DNA of 39,284 bases from JAABUE01 sp037440925 (GTDB taxonomy: Bacteria; Chloroflexota; Anaerolineae; Anaerolineales; Villigracilaceae). Shown piece after piece: positions 36,963 through 39,284 of this stretch. The stretch covers positions 1 through 39,284 of the forward strand of contig JBBITF010000026.1 of assembly GCA_037440925.1 (NCBI GenBank). The letters run 5' to 3'. The translations under genes and the position numbers were made by a program. The first letter of the stretch is position 1, and the number at the start of each line of letters is the position of its first letter. The notes below the pieces were generated by a model, which saw only the letters and a program-made list of their open reading frames with translations, had not been told where the DNA came from and ran no database searches.

Positions 36963-39284
36963 ATGTCAAGTCGCTATCACATCCACACGCAACCTGCTCC
37001 TCCGCCGCCGGGCGGTTACCCGGCCGAGTTCCTGATTGCCGAGGGCGACGCTTACGTCAAATACGGGCATGTCGTCTTCGATGGGCGCAGCCAGCGCGGC
37101 GACCCGTACTGGACGGCCGAGATCATCACCCAAACCTGGTACCAGGCCGAGACCGGGCGCATCCCCATCTCCGGGGCGGGCTACGGCGGCAAGTTCGCGG
37201 GCGAGGGCTTCGAAGGCTTGTGGCTCGATATGTCCGAAATCGTGCGCCCCACGCGGGATGGCATTCACGGGCGCGAGTACATCTCCACGCAGGTGGACAT
37301 CGGCGCGGGATTGGAGAAACTGATCTTCGACGCAGACGGCAGACTGGTGGGCGCGCTGCCGCGCTGGTTCAGCCTCCCGCTGCCGGTCATTCTGGACCCT
37401 CTGCCTGTCCCGTTTTCCGGACGCGGCCCCACCCGCTCGATCGTGGAGGCCGCCAAACGTCTCGGCGTCCTGGCCCTCATCACCACCGACGAGTTTGGCG
37501 ACGACCTCGACACCGACGCTCTCGGCCTGGTTGTCACTCCATCCGAGACCGAGGAACCCCTGCCCTTCCCCCCCCGCTACCTCGAAGTGGATCCCGGCTG
37601 GAAAGCCACGCTGGAAGAAATGTCCACTGCCTGCGCCAAAGCGGCCATCCACCACCCAGAACCGATGCTGGGCTGCCGGGTGGCGCTCTCGCCGATCGCC
37701 GCCGAAGCCGCCGTCGCGCTGACGCAGCAGGGCGTGGCCGTCGTCCATCTCCTGGCGGATGAGGTAGGGCGAGATACAACGGGTCGCCCCATTACCGAGG
37801 CCATCCGCGAAGTACATGGGGCGCTGGTCAAGGCGAATGTACGCGACCGGGTGACGCTGATCGTTTCCGGCGGAATCGCTGCCGCCGAGCATGTGGTCAA
37901 GGCGATTGCCTGCGGCGCAGACGCGGTGGCGATTGACTTTGCCATGCAGATTGCCTGGGGCTGCTCATTGTGGGCCGACAAAGGTAAATGCCACGTCGAA
38001 CACGAGGACATTGACCCCGCCTGGGGCGCGCAGCGGCTGGTGAATCTAATGTCCGCCTGGCGCGACCAGATGCTCGAAGCGCTGGGCGCCATGGGCATCC
38101 GCGAAATCCGCCGGCTGCGGGGCGAAGTGGGCCGCACCATCTGGCACAAGACCGAGGAAGAGACGTTCCGGGAAACGCTGGGGGGCCGGAAACCCGTCGA
38201 AACGCTGCCCAGGCTCAAAGTCCAGGCAGGAGGCGAGGGCGATTTCCGCTGGGCGCAGACCCTCCTTTTGGCGTCACAACAGCAGGCGCGCACCGGACAC
38301 CCTCCGGTCAATCTGGAATGGGATTATCGCTTCGGCGCCTCGGACGGCGGGTTCGACAAACTGGCCTTTGCCTTCGAGTTCGAGATGGATCCGGCGCATC
38401 CGCCTGCCGCCGATCCAAAGGAAGTTGACCTTTCTCTGCCGCTCAACCGCCGCAGGGATGGCCGCCCCGAAGTGCGGCTGCCGCTGCCCTGGTATGGGGC
38501 CGGCATGTCTTACGGCTCGATCAGCCTGCCGGTGATGACGGCCCGCGCGCAGGCAGCCAAGGCGCTGGGGACGTTCATCTCGACCGGCGAAGGCGGCTAC
38601 CCCGAAGAACTGCTCCCGCTGGCCGACCACATCATCACCCAAGTGGCGACCGGCTTGTTCGGCGTGCGCGAAGAGACTATCCAGCGGGCGCGGGTGGTGG
38701 AGATCAAGTACGCTCAGGGGGCCAAGCCAGGGCTGGGCGGACACCTGCTAGGCAACAAGAACACTGAGACGGTGGCGCGCCTGCGCGAGGCCGTGCAAGG
38801 CACCTCGCTGTTTTCGCCGTTCCCCTTCCACAGCGTCTATTCAGTAGAAGACCACAAAAAGCACGTGGACTGGCTGAAGCAGGTCAACCCGCGGGCATTG
38901 ATTTCGGTCAAAGTCTCGACGCCCACCGACGTGGACATGGTGGCGGTCGGGGCGTATTACGCCGGAGCGCACATCGTCCACCTGGACGGGGCCTACGGCG
39001 GGACGGGCGCCGCGCCCGAAATCGCCAAGAAGAATATCGCCATGCCCATCGAGTATGCCATCCCGAAAGTTCACAAGTTTTTGGTCGAGGAAGGCATCCG
39101 CGATGAGGTGACGCTGATGGTTTCTGGCGGCTTGCGCTCGGCCTGGGACATCGCCAAGGCGATTGCGCTCGGCGCAGACGGGGCCATCCTGGGCACGGCG
39201 GAACTGGTGGCCATCGGTTGCATCCGCATCGCGCAATGTGAGAAGGGGCTGGGCTGTCCGTTTGGCATCACCACCACCGACCCG
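36963..39284 (+). CDS. Glutamate-synthase-type FMN protein with duplicated barrel (partial)
   Basis: The frame is open from ATG 36963 to the window edge (774 codons, no stop). Residues about 508-774 are a Glu_synthase FMN barrel: PWYGAGMSYGSIS, STGEGGYPEELL, GAKPGLGGHLLGNKN, VHLDGAYGGTGAAPEIAKKN and VSGGLRSAWDIAKAIALGAD. Cysteines C753, C759 and C765 are spaced as for the [3Fe-4S] cluster. Residues about 1-400 look like a second, degenerate barrel (VTLIVSGGIAAAEHVVKAIA, then CGADAVAIDFAMQIAWGC) without the cluster motif. Known relatives make glutamate from 2-oxoglutarate with ammonia from a separate glutaminase domain, or are uncharacterised. GAGAGAGGAAG is the ribosome site. The gene is visibly richer in G+C than the rest of the window. 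Confidence 0.88.
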   Translation, partial: MSSRYHIHTQPAPPPPGGYPAEFLIAEGDAYVKYGHVVFDGRSQRGDPYWTAEIITQTWYQAETGRIPISGAGYGGKFAGEGFEGLWLDMSEIVRPTRDGIHGREYISTQVDIGAGLEKLIFDADGRLVGALPRWFSLPLPVILDPLPVPFSGRGPTRSIVEAAKRLGVLALITTDEFGDDLDTDALGLVVTPSETEEPLPFPPRYLEVDPGWKATLEEMSTACAKAAIHHPEPMLGCRVALSPIAAEAAVALTQQGVAVVHLLADEVGRDTTGRPITEAIREVHGALVKANVRDRVTLIVSGGIAAAEHVVKAIACGADAVAIDFAMQIAWGCSLWADKGKCHVEHEDIDPAWGAQRLVNLMSAWRDQMLEALGAMGIREIRRLRGEVGRTIWHKTEEETFRETLGGRKPVETLPRLKVQAGGEGDFRWAQTLLLASQQQARTGHPPVNLEWDYRFGASDGGFDKLAFAFEFEMDPAHPPAADPKEVDLSLPLNRRRDGRPEVRLPLPWYGAGMSYGSISLPVMTARAQAAKALGTFISTGEGGYPEELLPLADHIITQVATGLFGVREETIQRARVVEIKYAQGAKPGLGGHLLGNKNTETVARLREAVQGTSLFSPFPFHSVYSVEDHKKHVDWLKQVNPRALISVKVSTPTDVDMVAVGAYYAGAHIVHLDGAYGGTGAAPEIAKKNIAMPIEYAIPKVHKFLVEEGIRDEVTLMVSGGLRSAWDIAKAIALGADGAILGTAELVAIGCIRIAQCEKGLGCPFGITTTDP

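Noticed and set aside
36664..37035. 123-codon open frame across the leader and the glutamate synthase start
   Set aside because: It overlaps the terminator and the real gene in another frame, and its composition is not protein-like.
36966..39277. Several long antisense frames under the glutamate synthase gene
   Set aside because: They are expected by-products of the high G+C content of the coding strand; none shows a known domain.

Overview
The window reads as a chromosomal segment of an anaerobic or microaerophilic bacterium, most likely Chloroflexota of the Anaerolineae type. This is an inference from the gene set: tungsten aldehyde:ferredoxin oxidoreductase, TadZ/TadA ATPases with cytosolic histidine kinases, V4R and DUF1540-like proteins, an unusual AtpA, and intergenic regions full of short palindromic and tandem repeats. 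No rRNA, tRNA, CRISPR array, prophage or transposase gene is visible.

Layout. (1) 429-2340, plus strand: moeA, a VKOR-family membrane protein and a small Cys-motif protein with an acidic tail, ended by a hairpin terminator. (2) 7174-2381, minus strand: SCP2-like protein, aldehyde:ferredoxin oxidoreductase, bifunctional NAD(P)HX repair enzyme and SpoU rRNA methyltransferase. (3) 9790-7357, minus: sugar-phosphate nucleotidyltransferase, a small protein and an aminotransferase. (4) 10144-14377, plus: PfkB kinase, parA, parB and a YtcJ-like amidohydrolase. (5) 14390-20186, plus: two soluble histidine kinases (the first with an MshEN-like N-terminus), an OmpR-type regulator, a CpaE/TadZ-like protein, a 98-residue unknown and a CpaF/TadA ATPase. 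No pilin or Tad membrane genes accompany them. (6) 20253-23768, plus: double-HTH regulator, TPR protein, tandem GNAT protein, a V4R gene interrupted by an in-frame TAG, and a monoacylglycerol-lipase-like hydrolase. (7) DsbA-like thiol oxidoreductase (plus), then DUF554 and PduO-type cobalamin adenosyltransferase (minus), then a large secreted TAP-like hydrolase (plus). (8) 33942-28206, minus: promoter, possible small ORF, atpA, atpG, atpD, atpC, and an MreB homologue whose ATPase residues are altered. (9) 34313-36277: hot-dog thioesterase, a probable 6S RNA and a membrane diguanylate cyclase. (10) 36474-end: a strong promoter, a long structured leader ending in a terminator hairpin, and a GC-rich glutamate-synthase-type protein cut by the window edge.

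Connecting themes. MoeA could supply pterin cofactor to the aldehyde oxidoreductase. VKOR and the DsbA-like protein could form an oxidative folding pair. The diguanylate cyclase and the MshEN-like kinase suggest c-di-GMP control of the Tad-like ATPase cluster. The atp operon lacks atpB, atpE, atpF and atpH, which must lie elsewhere if the organism makes a complete F-type ATP synthase.

The observations most worth pursuing are: the structured leader before the glutamate synthase gene; a 36-nt block (33 of 36 identical) shared by the promoter regions of the PfkB-kinase gene and the diguanylate cyclase gene; the amber-interrupted V4R gene; the MreB with a degraded ATPase site; and the small ORF at the head of the atp transcript.
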